This document shows positions 1-9,915 of a DNA stretch of 64,000 bases, piece by piece (within the stretch, counting starts at the first letter, position 1; each line of letters starts with the position of its first letter). This stretch comes from Calonectria ilicicola (taxonomy: Eukaryota > Ascomycota > Sordariomycetes > Hypocreales > Nectriaceae), in assembly GCA_020809705.1 (NCBI GenBank), contig CP085827.1, positions 2,790,001 through 2,854,000 on the forward strand. Direction: 5' to 3'. Under the pieces are notes generated by a model. The model ran no database searches and had not been told where the DNA came from. It worked only from the letters and a program-made list of their open reading frames with translations. The translations under genes and the position numbers were made by a program.

Positions 1-1
1 G

Positions 2-856
2 GCTTATGTGGCCTTAGAAAGTAAGCCGTCCACCCAGTTTCCCTCCCTTGGCTTCGACATAGTAACCATGTCAGTTCTTTTGTTTGAACCGCGGCGTCTG
101 GCCGAAACTGACCCATCTATTGACACCAAAGCGCCTGAATTGATGGAGGCTATTCCTCATCTTCTTGCCGCCATTCGGGATCTTGCGAATCGATCTGAAA
201 TTGTCAGGCGCATGGTGAGTGTGAAGCTCAACCCCAAAAGATCAAGGAACATATACTAATAGCTGCAATAGCATATCGAAGCAGTCCATCGCCTTTTACG
301 ATGCGATTGTGTGGATCTATTAGTGCAGTCTGATTTGTCTTCTTTCCTTAGGTCTGCTCACTTTTGGCGATGCTTGGTGGCACTCACTAACGATTTACTT
401 GATAGCGAATATCAACTGGTGGGCCAGGATCCCGCTGAGTACGATTTCCACGATTTTCGATGGGCCAAGCTTGAGCGATTGCGGAGGGGAGCTTTATCTT
501 CTACAAATCCGGGCCGTGACGAGGCCTTACTTGAATACAAGATGGGTACAGACACGCCAGCCCCATCAGCTGCTCCTTCGCCCCGATTGGACGCCATGCA
601 CGTTCTTGTACGGCCTGCAACAGCCGGGCCATCCTCTGATTCCCCTGGGCCCTTGAATCTAGGGGAGACCCGGCCTATTGTAGGAGCCGAGTTAGCACAG
701 CCTGTACCTCAATGGTGGAGTCTTAATGAGCAAGGAAATGCCAGCAGCAGCGAAGACCTTCCAGTTGACTGGTCTTGGTGGACCTGGCTCCTGGGCGAAT
801 CCGGGAATCCAAGAGATCAAACTGGCGATCCAACAACATTTTGGAGCCAATTATAG
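2..856 (+). CDS. C-terminal part of a probable fungal transcription factor (5' end outside window)
   Basis: The reading frame is already open at base 2 and ends at a TAG at 854-856, so only the C-terminal part is present. A 57-nt intron (215-271, GTGAGT...CAATAG, branch CTAAT) joins two exons in phase 0. The first exon has leucine-rich helical sequence (PHLLAAIRDLANRSEIVRRM). The tail is low-complexity, rich in Pro/Ser/Ala, and finishes with an acidic-aromatic patch (EDLPVDWSWWTWLLGE). That layout (helical middle region, disordered tail, short acidic/tryptophan terminal motif) is common at the end of Zn2Cys6 regulators, but no diagnostic domain is visible, so the family call is inference. It could equally be another nuclear protein. 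The stop is followed by an AT-rich stretch with AATAAA-like signals near 967. Confidence 0.5.
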
Positions 857-1173
857 ATATTGTTCAAACTCTTCGAGCATGATCATTACGAGGGGGACAT
901 TCCTCATGATTCAGATGTCAGCGTTCGACATCATTTACACCATCATCCTTGAAAGGTTGCAACCTCAATAAAAAGCATCATGTCAATATGATAAAGAGCG
1001 AAATAATTTTACCATGAGCTGTTTTTCTTTATTTATTTTTGTGCGCATGACTGGACACAATCTTGAATATCTCATACAAGCCTAAATTAATGTACAAATC
1101 TGTGTCTTCAATGGTGCAACTCGCTACATCTATTCTTTTGGTAAACAGAGTCATCCTCCGGTTTTTCCTCCCT
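857..1173. other. Convergent 3' intergenic region
   Basis: This holds the 3' ends of two convergent genes. AT-rich with a CAATAAAAAG polyadenylation-like signal near 964. No coding potential seen. Confidence 0.6.
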
Positions 1174-2064
1174 TTAAAACGTGAGGCCCTTGGCACAAGT
1201 AATCGGCCGGGTGTAGTCCTCCGTCAACTCATTGATAATAAGACCCCAAACAGTATGGTCCCATGCCAGACCAGCATGACCGACAGGGTCATCAGGGCAA
1301 GTATCCTGCACAATAATGTTCCTCACACCATCTTCGTCCACTCTGCTTGTTGCGGGCGCCACAAGAGTGTCCGAATTGGACATGATGATGCTGGCTTTAT
1401 TTCCGGACTGCACAATCTTGTCGGCGTTCTTGAAGTCGTTATAGATGTTTCCATCAGTGGCCATGTCATCGCATGCAGGGCATCCCAAGACACTCAGAGC
1501 CAGTGAAGCAAGTGTGCGGGTGGCGGTACCTCCAAGATAAAAGAGGTCGGTGAATCCATAATATTGTGCACCATGAACAGCAGGCCCGAGAGCAATGTTG
1601 TGATCGACAATCTCGGAAATGCCGTCCTGGGTCATGGGAACATAGAGAGCCATGACACCGCCCTCACTATGGCCAACGAGATCGACCTTATCGGCCGTTG
1701 TCTTTTTCTTGACCTCTTTGATGAAGGAGGCAATGTCCTTGGCGCTTTCGCGCATGGCTGTAAGGCCACCGATCCAACTAGGAATGGTGTGTGCACCGTA
1801 TGTCTTTCCGAACACGCAGTAACCGGCATCGGTCAAATTCCAAGCCAATTGGTTAAGATCAATCTCTCTGTTTGCGGAGAGGCCATGGAGGAGAATGACA
1901 GGATTGGGGTGGTCATTGCTGCGACAATCGAAGTCATTCGCTGGGGCACCGTAGAGTGGGCTTGAGAGGAGATCAGCAGGAGCCGACCAGTCAATTGCAT
2001 TGGCTGTGTTGCTCACGGCAAGCAGAGCCGCTAGTGAAAGAAATGATCGTGACGAGCTGTGCAT
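1174..2064 (-). CDS. Secreted class 2 (LipA/EstA-type) triacylglycerol lipase
   Basis: Uninterrupted 296-residue protein. Residues 1-23 form a signal peptide (SFLSLAALLAVSNTANA), so the enzyme should be secreted. The alpha/beta-hydrolase fold begins at PVILLHGL (55-62, oxyanion-loop region). The nucleophile elbow is GHSEG with Ser133. The acid is probably Asp232 in NSDTLV and the base His263 in PVGHAGL, so the catalytic triad appears complete. Cysteine pairs (46/83, 195/198, 256/290) fit disulfides in an extracellular protein. Length and motif order match Lipase_2 family enzymes that hydrolyse short to medium acyl esters; substrate cannot be told from sequence. No intron is needed. It is transcribed toward the preceding regulator-like gene. 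Start chosen at the first ATG because the signal peptide begins there. Confidence 0.88.
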   Translation of the reverse strand: MHSSSRSFLSLAALLAVSNTANAIDWSAPADLLSSPLYGAPANDFDCRSNDHPNPVILLHGLSANREIDLNQLAWNLTDAGYCVFGKTYGAHTIPSWIGGLTAMRESAKDIASFIKEVKKKTTADKVDLVGHSEGGVMALYVPMTQDGISEIVDHNIALGPAVHGAQYYGFTDLFYLGGTATRTLASLALSVLGCPACDDMATDGNIYNDFKNADKIVQSGNKASIIMSNSDTLVAPATSRVDEDGVRNIIVQDTCPDDPVGHAGLAWDHTVWGLIINELTEDYTRPITCAKGLTF

Positions 2065-3255
2065 TGTGGCGGCAAAGTTTAAGAATGATGAGATCAGTCA
2101 TATGGGAACCAATGTCACATTCTCGGCTGTATTTTATACCCTATTAAAATACGAAGAAAGGAGAAAAAAATGCAGATCCCATTAGTACCAGAGGATTTTG
2201 CAAAATAGGCTATTAGTGGCAGGAATACGGCGATGAATCCTATAGAGGGGCGCCAAATCTTAGCAGTGGGCCTTCCAACAGGATCCGTCTATTAAATGTC
2301 AGCAACATAATAACAGGGCGGCCCTTAGCGTGAGGCCCAGCGAGTGCCACTTGTTTTTGAGAATTTCATGCATCATCTTAATTGAGTAGTATAATTGGGT
2401 TTTCGATGTGGATGTACAAGTTGAAGTCTCGGTAGTCACGAAATGGAGCTGTGCAAGGGTCACAGCACGAAATAAGCATCTACAGTAAAGACGGTGTAAA
2501 GGTTTCAAGAAGCCATCCTGCATTATTGGATCAAATAATGAAAACTCAGAGCAAAGAAATAAAAATAGCTCCCGAACATGGAATTTTACGCATAACTTAG
2601 AAACTTTTGAACTGACGATTGCCAGCATCGCAACATAATTGACCCCATGGCCAGTTGCACAGCTATATAGTGCGGCCCCGTGAGCTGTTTTTACGAGGCA
2701 TAGCATCCATATACACATATAATTCTTGAAATACTTATTTTTAGTGCTTAATATCGGACTATTGTTCACTTTGTCTCTGGCTACCCCTCTCTCAATTGGA
2801 TCAATGTTGCGGCGATCACAAATATTGACTGAAGAAGGTAAGTCACACGATAACTATAATAGAGTACAAATATACAAATATATTTTCAAGAATGAAATTA
2901 AGCAGAACCCGACTATATCAAGGTGTCAATTGCGCAGAGTATGGTGGCGGGAACAGCCATTGCCTCGTACCGGGCGGGCACACTGGATCAAGGTTACTCA
3001 CTAAATTAAGCCTAGGTTCCACAGCAAAAGAGAGCTCGAGCACTGCTAGTAGGCACTATACCCATCACTAAAATCCACCGAATTAGCGGTGCCCTTGGCG
3101 GGAACTTTTATCACATTAAAGTGGGCGCCATGTCCCCGGTCGGGCTTTTTCGGTTCGGTTCATGGCACACTATGGCTGCGTATCACATGGCCCCAGCCTC
3201 CAAATCGCTCCCCGACCTGCCCTTATATTTGTGTTTAAATGAGCGTTTCGGCAGC
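2065..3255. other. Intergenic region with a possible remnant of a small secreted protein
   Basis: About 1.2 kb, AT-rich, between the lipase and a tRNA. Apart from the possible small secreted-protein remnant at 2726-3094, I see no gene. Confidence 0.5.
2726..3094 (+). pseudogene. Possible small secreted protein lacking an ATG
   Basis: A frame opening at a TTG codon (2726) encodes KYLFLVLNIGLLFTLSLATP, a textbook signal peptide, and continues to an apparent GTAAGT donor near 2838. Splicing to a CAAG acceptor near 2935 would give a short glycine-rich, two-cysteine tail (NCAEYGGGNSHCLVPGGH) ending at a TAA near 3094. There is an in-frame TAA just upstream and no ATG before the hydrophobic stretch. 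Either the start codon was lost (ATG to TTG), an upstream exon supplies it, or this is chance. The signal peptide is seen; the rest is inference. No family is recognised. Confidence 0.25.
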
Positions 3256-3350
3256 GCCCCCGTGGCGGAGTGGTTACCGCTTGGTACTTATGTATTAAGA
3301 AAATTCTTGATGACATGCCAAGGTCGCCAGTTCGATCCTGGCCGGGGGCA
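3256..3350 (+). tRNA. tRNA-Ile (anticodon UAU) with a 22-nt intron
   Basis: The full cloverleaf folds by eye. Acceptor GCCCCCG (3256-3262) pairs with CGGGGGC (3343-3349), discriminator A3350. The D-stem is GCGG/CCGC with loop AGTGGTTA. The anticodon stem is TGGTA (3282-3286) with TGCCA (3316-3320). The T-stem is GCCAG/CTGGC around TTCGATC. Loop bases C3287 and T3288 place the anticodon at 3289-3291 = TAT. The intron 3293-3314 starts one base after the anticodon, the standard eukaryotic position; UAU tRNAs commonly carry introns. A T-run at 3356-3361 is a Pol III terminator. G at position 37 is unusual for this anticodon (A expected), so the identity is slightly less certain than the tRNA call. 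Confidence 0.85.
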
Positions 3351-3355
3351 CCATC

Positions 3356-3361
3356 TTTTTT
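3356..3361 (+). terminator. Pol III oligo-T terminator of the tRNA
   Basis: Six consecutive T residues five bases after the discriminator base. Confidence 0.7.
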
Positions 3362-4185
3362 ATCCTTTTTGGGACATTTTTGGTTTCGGCTGTCAGACTC
3401 CTCAGCTGAGACAGCTATGACGTCAACATTCAGAAGCTGAATGAAAGAACCCCCACTTGGTGATGCCACCTCGTTTCTGAGGTTTCCATTGCAAGTACAT
3501 CGCACACGAGAGTTCAGTCGCCTACCTGAACCAGTTGAAAATTCTCTTTCATTCATTGTTGTTTGGAAGCATATTTTTTCTCGCAATACGAAGCACATAA
3601 ATATCTAAAACAATACTGTCTGTCTTTCTATTTTACACGTGTCCAACTAGTTATACCAGCACTGTCTGATTTATTTAGCTGGCTGCCTACCCTATAAGGT
3701 CTGAGGTTTATGTCGCACCCGTCTAATGAGCTCTAAACTATGGGCTTCAATGCTCTGAGGGTACGAGAAAAAATTTATATCTAGCTTAGTAGCATAGGTT
3801 CTAGGTTTTAAGGCCGCTGTATTGTGAAAAAGACACTAAGATGGGCGTCGCTAGCCCGTATACTGCGGTTGAGTAATTTATCTTATTTCCTCTCTGGCGG
3901 ATTTATTTTCAGGACTTCTTCATTTGCACGAGTACTTTTTCTTACAAAAGACTCTACCCTAAAACAAATTAATTATCAAGGAACAAGATCAGTACTCATT
4001 TCGTGTCTCGTTAAATTTCTCAGCCTAAAATACAGCAAGTAATAAGACACAAATTCTCCACAAATGTCCACTCCCCTGTTTCATTCAGTATATAACAAAT
4101 CTCTTTGCTACCAGACAATAACATTCTTTCTCATATCAACCATCTACCAGAACCTTCTCGAACTTGAGCTCTCATCACTTGCTGT
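3362..4185. other. Intergenic region, no gene seen
   Basis: AT-rich spacer between the tRNA and the hydrolase 3' end. Short open frames here lack motifs and codon bias. Confidence 0.5.
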
Positions 4186-4827
4186 CTAATTACTATCCAT
4201 AACCTTGTCATATTCCTCGCGAAACTGCGCTCCAGTAGTCACATATCCTCTGCTAGGTATAACTTTGCCGACGAGGACATCGTGAAGCTCTTGGTCTCTG
4301 TCAGCGCATCCGTCAGAAATGACGGACACGACAAATTCAGCATCGGTGGCTGCAATGCATGTTCTCAACACACAACCTGATGTGCTCAGTCCAGTAAGTA
4401 TCAGAGATTTGATGCCGTTTTCCTGCAGATACTCTGGAAGACCAGCCGATTTGAGGGCGGAGATGTATCCTGGCACCCTAGTAAATGTGGGCTCGCCGTC
4501 GGACACTCCCTCTGTCAATACAGCTGATTCCTCTCCACCGCCAAGTTTCATGGCCGCCGCAATCTCTTTAAGTCTCCCAGAATCCTTGCAGGTTGGAAAT
4601 GGCGTGGCATCCATGTCGATGAGGGCGTGGATGATGGCAATGCCCTGAGATTTTGCCCAAGTTCTCATCTCTGCCGCAACACCCAGAGCGGCAGAAGCAT
4701 TGGGGCCTCCCACTTTTTCAACAAAGAGAGAGTGAAAATCCAGCAGGAGAAGTGCAGTCTGCTTAGGCTTATAATGACCAGGTGTCGAATGGTCAGCGGC
4801 GTTGAAGATCTCAGCGAGATTGGCCAT
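4186..4827 (-). CDS. Isochorismatase-family cysteine hydrolase
   Basis: Single-exon protein of 213 residues, the usual length for this alpha/beta-fold family, which includes nicotinamidases, N-carbamoyl amidohydrolases and isochorismatases. The first beta strand carries the catalytic Asp30 (ALLLLDFHSLF). The nucleophile Cys152 sits in the family signature TGLSTSGCVLRTCIAATDAEF, followed by the typical SDGCADRD segment. The usual catalytic lysine before the third strand seems replaced by Arg (TFTRVPGYISAL, about residue 117), which sets it apart from classical nicotinamidases. No signal peptide, so cytosolic. Substrate unknown. The first ATG is used because the core fold begins about 25 residues later. 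Upstream DNA contains repeated GATCGGTCCCGAATCGG-like motifs. Confidence 0.85.
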   Translation of the reverse strand: MANLAEIFNAADHSTPGHYKPKQTALLLLDFHSLFVEKVGGPNASAALGVAAEMRTWAKSQGIAIIHALIDMDATPFPTCKDSGRLKEIAAAMKLGGGEESAVLTEGVSDGEPTFTRVPGYISALKSAGLPEYLQENGIKSLILTGLSTSGCVLRTCIAATDAEFVVSVISDGCADRDQELHDVLVGKVIPSRGYVTTGAQFREEYDKVMDSN

Positions 4828-5527
4828 GGTGGATGATGCGCTAAATCAAGAAAGAATAAATGCGTGTTTTTATCGGTAAATCAATGAAATGATATTTGTC
4901 TTGGCAATGGATTCTTCACATTCTGGTCGTGTAAGTCGATTTATATCATTCTAGTCAAATCGGTGTTAAGCATTATGGCCGGATCGGTCCCGAATCGGCG
5001 TTAACTATGGGCAAAAAGCGATTGGTAGAACCAATCAAAACGAGCCATTTGATGAGCTAAGCTAGGATTTGGTCAACAAACCGTATAAAAGTATTGCCGA
5101 TGCCGAGAACAGCGTGCAAAGTCAGCTGAGCCAGGTCGTGAATAGCGCGTCGGCGTGATCGGTGTGGTTGGAGACGCGGGTGAACGTTTTCTACGAGGCT
5201 AATTATGCTCATTGGTAATTCCGCTTAGCTCCAGTTCGCTAGCCAGTCCAACAAGAGTATTTTGTTAAGCTGACCTAGACCCCTGTCTGGCATACTACTC
5301 GCTACATAGAGTGACTGAGCCGACTGAGATAGAGAGACTAGGTTAGATGAAGATATAAATAAATAATTAACCTTTGATAGACTTTAAATCAGTTTTGCAT
5401 AAATCTGATCATATTTTATATCCAGATTAGGTTAAGTGTAGGGCTAAGTCATCTTAGCTCAAAAAAAGGGACTTTGGTCAGGACAGACCAGGGGTAGGAC
5501 AACTTGCATGTAGACCTATCCAACAAC
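4828..5527. other. Divergent promoter region
   Basis: Shared upstream region between the hydrolase (minus) and the Zn2Cys6 regulator (plus). It has CGG/CCG-containing direct repeats such as ATCGGTCCCGAATCGGCG (about 4981-4998), of the kind bound by Zn2Cys6 factors. No coding sequence recognised. Confidence 0.45.
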
Positions 5528-7547
5528 ATGTCCAAGGAGTTTCGGGCTCCTTCCAAGTCACGGTCCGTGAGGACATGCACTGAGTGTAAGCAGGCTAAGG
5601 TATTTGAATCAGAGACAGCTCCTTGCCCTTGATACGATTGCCAACTCGTCATAGCTTCGTTGCGATTCGAAGGACAATTTCCCCAATCCTTGCTCAAGAT
5701 GCAGCTCTCGGCAGCTCTTTTGCACGATAGACGCGGCGTTTCAGAGGACGCCTGCTCGAAAGTAATAGCTTTGATGCCAATTTATACATCAAATCTCGCT
5801 GACACCCAATCTGCAGGCGTCTTGAAGCAATGAGCAGGGAAATTCAAGAATTGCGGAACATGCGAGAAGGAGAGACGGCTGACCCCGCCCCGCAATTGGA
5901 GGTTGACCAAAACCACGTGGTTGAGCAACCCTCAGAGAGTTCGCCCGAGAATAATCTCGAGCTCGTTGAAGATGGTGTATCATTTTATGGTGTATTAGTG
6001 GATCGCGATTTAGTCGTCGACGCTTTTGAGAAGTAAGTCCTTTACGGCCCGGAATTTGCTCTTGACTTCTCACATATTGTTAGGTTCATCGAGCTATTTC
6101 ACCCCCAACTGCCACTTCTGGAACCCATTGTATTACGTCACATCTACTACTCCCAACCGCTTTTATTTTGGACAATTCTCATTGTGGTATCGTCGCATCT
6201 GCCGGAAGACTCATATGTTCAGTTATTCTCCCGAATCCGTGAGCCTTATACTAAACTGTTCAAAGAAGAGGCAATGAATGTTCCATTGCCTTTGTATAAA
6301 ATCCAGGCACTACTGTTTATCTGTGCATGGCCTCTTCCGATTGACTCTCAGGTCAAAGACCCCAGCTGGTTATACTGTGGGGTGGCAATTCAAGCTGCAC
6401 GCTACATGGGTTTGGATCGAGAACAACCCCTCCCAGCCGCTCGCACGGTGGGTGTGCTGCCAGGCGCAGGTCGGGCCAGGATAAATACTTGGCTTGGGTG
6501 TTTTTACGTGAGCACATCGTACGAACCCTCCAAAGATAAACTCTTGACACGCTCCAACTAAATTGCAATAGTATAAGCCTTCATCTGGGCCTTCAACCGC
6601 CAATCGTCTCCGATCCCGACTTTGCAACAATTACTAGCCTTTTGACCAAAAAGACGGTGCCATTTCAAATTGCAACTCAAGTTAGAATTCACCTGGTGAT
6701 TGCGAAATTTACCAACGTTCTCCTCCAAAGTACTACCGATACGATGAGCAACTCCTTGATCCGCCTCATAAATAATGAATTTGAGCCTCTCAAATCTGCT
6801 TTTGAGAGCGGCGGCCCCGGGTCTCGCAAGATCGAATTCAGCATCTTGGTGGCAAAACTTCACTTTTATGCCCTTGTAATCACCAAGTTGTCGCCCACTA
6901 GCTCGTCTCGAGAGGTGCTCGTGCAGACTGGACGTGCTGTGGCGCTGAGATTGATACACATTGCTGCCATTCCCAAGCATGGGAGCGCATCAAGTGATGG
7001 AGAAAATCGTATATCTGTGCAAAGACAAAGGTCCATGCCAAAAACATACTACCGTGGCCTTGCGTTTGCGACGATATTCCTCATTACATTTTTCCATCTT
7101 AACGCCGAGGCGTCTCAAGAGGAGCGACAATCAGCCGTGACTCACATTTCGCTATCCCAAGATATTTTCAGGGCCTGTTCGTTGGATCCTCTTGATGAAT
7201 ACGCAAGGGCAGCAAAATTGTTCGAAATTCTTGCGCGACTACCACCTGGTAGTACCGACCCTGAGAAATTGCGCCCGACCCATCGAATGGGCGTGTCTAT
7301 CATGATGAATGCGTCAAGAATCGCAGACGAGGCTCGCGGCCGATCAACCGAAATTGTAGACAATCACAACTCCGAAGAACAAGTGCCGGTGGCTCAGGAT
7401 TTGAACCAAGGGGAGCAATCGGACGATCTGTCTGCATTTGGTTACGCGCACGCTGACTTTGGATTTCTTAAGGAGTTTTGGGAGGATCCAATCATGAACA
7501 TGCTTGATCTCGATGGCATTTATCCGGCTGGCGATTTGCCTCTTTGA
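5528..7547 (+). CDS. Zn2Cys6 (GAL4-type) transcription factor
   Basis: Five exons (5528-5599, 5655-5761, 5817-6032, 6084-6518, 6572-7547) give 601 residues with consistent phase. The zinc cluster is split by intron 1 and reads CTECKQAKLRCD...CSRC...C (Cys at about 17, 20, 27, 37, 40, 47), the exact C-x2-C-x6-C-x9-C-x2-C-x6-C layout. A short linker and helix (RLEAMSREIQELRNM) follow. The middle homology region starts near FIELFHPQLPLL and includes WLYCGVAIQAARYMGLDRE and TWLGCFY...SLHLGLQPP, typical of the fungal_trans domain. The C-terminus ends in an acidic activation-like segment. Intron 4 uses a GTACGA donor. It should bind CGG-type sites in the nucleus. It neighbours the AtuA-like gene, which ends close by in the opposite direction, so local regulation is plausible. 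Confidence 0.88.
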
Positions 7548-7776
7548 GATAACTGCATAAATTTGGGCATACATTTAGGTATAGCTATCACCATTAGCAT
7601 GTAAGATGCGATGGGAAATAACTTCATCGTGTTAAAATTAGACAGAAGGCGGTTGTAGAAAATGCAGAAATTTTGCATGCAGTCTTGAGAACGCATGCAT
7701 TCGACGGGATATGACTTGAAGATTATCATTGAAGACTCCTTAAATAAAAAAAGGTCCTATAATATGAAAGGCTGTT

Positions 7777-9915
7777 CTATGGTAGAGCCAGCTCACAAAT
7801 TAATGATGCTGGAATTTTCAGCGTTGCGAGGCCAAGATGTTGCTGTGAACCGTGTATATCATTCTCCAAGAAACCTCCTGCTGATGTTTTCTTGCCAGCT
7901 CTGACTCTGGGGATCGTGACCTTGAATGAAAGGGCAGGCTCAAAGAAACCAGACCATACAATATCACCTTGCGATATTCCCAAAGCGTTTGCAACATTTT
8001 CGGGCGAAAGGATTCCAGATTCTTTGACCGATAAATATATCTTCTCTGAAACAAAGATGATATCAATCGTGATGTCGAATGGGCCCGCGTTTTTTGATCG
8101 GAGAACTTGGGAAATATCTGAAAGTGTTTTTGGTGGTTCATTGGAAATATCCTTCGCTTCCGCAACATATGTAGCCCCACGTGAGTTTGGTTTTGGCAGG
8201 GTTTCTTGAAGGAGAGCAACGCCTGCTCTGAATTCTTCAGTGAATGTAACGGGCGTTCCTTTTCCAAAGATGGCAACACTGGCCCGAATCAGACCTTTGG
8301 CCTCAAATTCAAGCCGCTCTTCGCCAGGCTCAAGATCCATGAGGTGGTACACGGCAAACTTGGCACAAGGCCCCAACTCCACCTCCATCAAACCACCAAT
8401 GCCAAAAGCAAAGTTGCCAGCTGTGGCTTTCATGCCTGGATACGGTCCGTGCTACGTATTGCATGTTAGATGGCTCTTAATTTATTTGGGTTTGAAAATT
8501 CTCACAATCATAGCAACTCGGGCCTTGGAGGCCATCGATTTTGCAAGCTGCTGGGTTGAAGCCAGCACCTCGCAGATAATGAATATCTCTCCTGGGCCAT
8601 CTGACGTACTCTGCCCTTTTCCGTAGAGATGAAAATCAAGGTCCCATTCGCTAGTAACATCCGAATGCTGCTCTTTTACGTATGCTTTGATACGTGGCAA
8701 AAGGTTATCGATTTGATTAATAAGAATATCTGAACAATCCGTTAGATTTATTTATGAATATAGGCATTTCACTAATGGTGATATGGACTTACGATCTTTG
8801 ACGCTGCCCATGAACATGGACCGATAACCTATCACACGGGCACCCTCTAATTTTAATTGATATGGTAGCCCATCAACTTTGGAGGACTGATGCTTGGATC
8901 CACTGACTCGGACTGTTCGCCCATCTTCGAGCTGCTCGTATTTGACCTGGTTTAGATGTAACGAACCTCCCGGGCCACGTAATATATCAGGTCTGGCATT
9001 CTCGTAGAGCGCATGAGCCGCAACAGAGAATGGCGTGCAGCGAGAGCTTGGTGTCATCGGACGGACCTCAAAAACGCCCGTCGAGTATATGGTGGCAACC
9101 GCACCAAGGGACTTGGGCGCTGAACATAGGCCACCGCATTCCATGATTTTACCCATATGAAGAAACCCTCCGTACCGTTCCTGTACATCGTCTGAGTTTA
9201 TTTCTGGGTGTTGCTTTTTAAGCTGGTAGACACAATACGCTGCATACGGCGCTGGATCGTTGGCTCGGCCACCAATTATGACATTAAAGTTGGGATGTGC
9301 CTCCATGGCATCAATAAACGGCTCAGAGCCAATCTGAGCAACAATTCGAGGACATGCCTCAACATCACCTGCAGCCAAAGGTGGGACAGAAGACCCACAG
9401 CCAGTGATGCGACCGGCATTCAGCCTGTCTAGAATTACCTTTTTGGGGATACCGGAAAAAATAGATATGGCTTTAATAAGATATTCTCTATGTTTAAGTC
9501 AGCCAATATAAGCCGCAGGAATGCTTGTGGTGTCAAACTTATTCTCCTCTTGTGAGGCGATGTCACTGATGATCTCGCCCAAGAGTCTTACATGCTCGTC
9601 TGTTCCATCTCCACCCGCAGACCCAAATATCAATGGAACGCGAAAGGTATGGACAAGATGCAGCAGCTTGGATAAATCTTTAACATATGCCGACTGTGGA
9701 GAGGTTGTTGTCCCAAGGGCCAGTTTTTCAGGGCCACTGTCGGTTGAACCCGAGTCCAAGATAATGGCGGTTGGAATGCCAGTGGGTACAAGCCTTGCAA
9801 GTTCGTGCGCAGTGAGGTCTTGGTCGAACCCATAACCAAGCATGCCCACGGGTGTCACAATGTGGCAGATTGGCCGTGAGGCAATTTCACCATTATTCAG
9901 TGATAAACCAGGCAT
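7777..9915 (-). CDS. AtuA-DUF4387 fusion protein (acyclic terpene utilisation family)
   Basis: Four exons (9915-9539, 9487-8793, 8729-8506, 8451-7777) give a 656-residue protein with matching phase. The N-terminal two thirds matches the AtuA/DUF1446 family: GSAGGDGTDEHV, ECGGLCSAPKSLGAV, NVIIGGRANDPAPYAAY, RCTPFSVAAHALYE, GPGGSLHLNQVKYEQL. The C-terminal about 110 residues match DUF4387 (LRSKNAGPFDITIDIIF, FKVTIPRVRAGK, DIHGSQQHLGL). In bacteria AtuA is needed for citronellol/geraniol catabolism, with DUF4387 often a separate protein; here they are joined. No signal peptide or membrane segment. Start chosen at MPGLSLNN, though the frame extends 45 residues upstream. Intron 1 (9488-9538) has an unusual GTTTGA donor but a good GCTGAC branch site, and removes an in-frame TGA. 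Exact reaction unknown. Confidence 0.82.

Noticed and set aside
9499..9501. In-frame TGA suggesting the AtuA-like gene is a pseudogene
   Set aside because: The TGA lies in a 51-nt interval with GT...AG ends and a GCTGAC branch site; excising it restores frame and family sequence.
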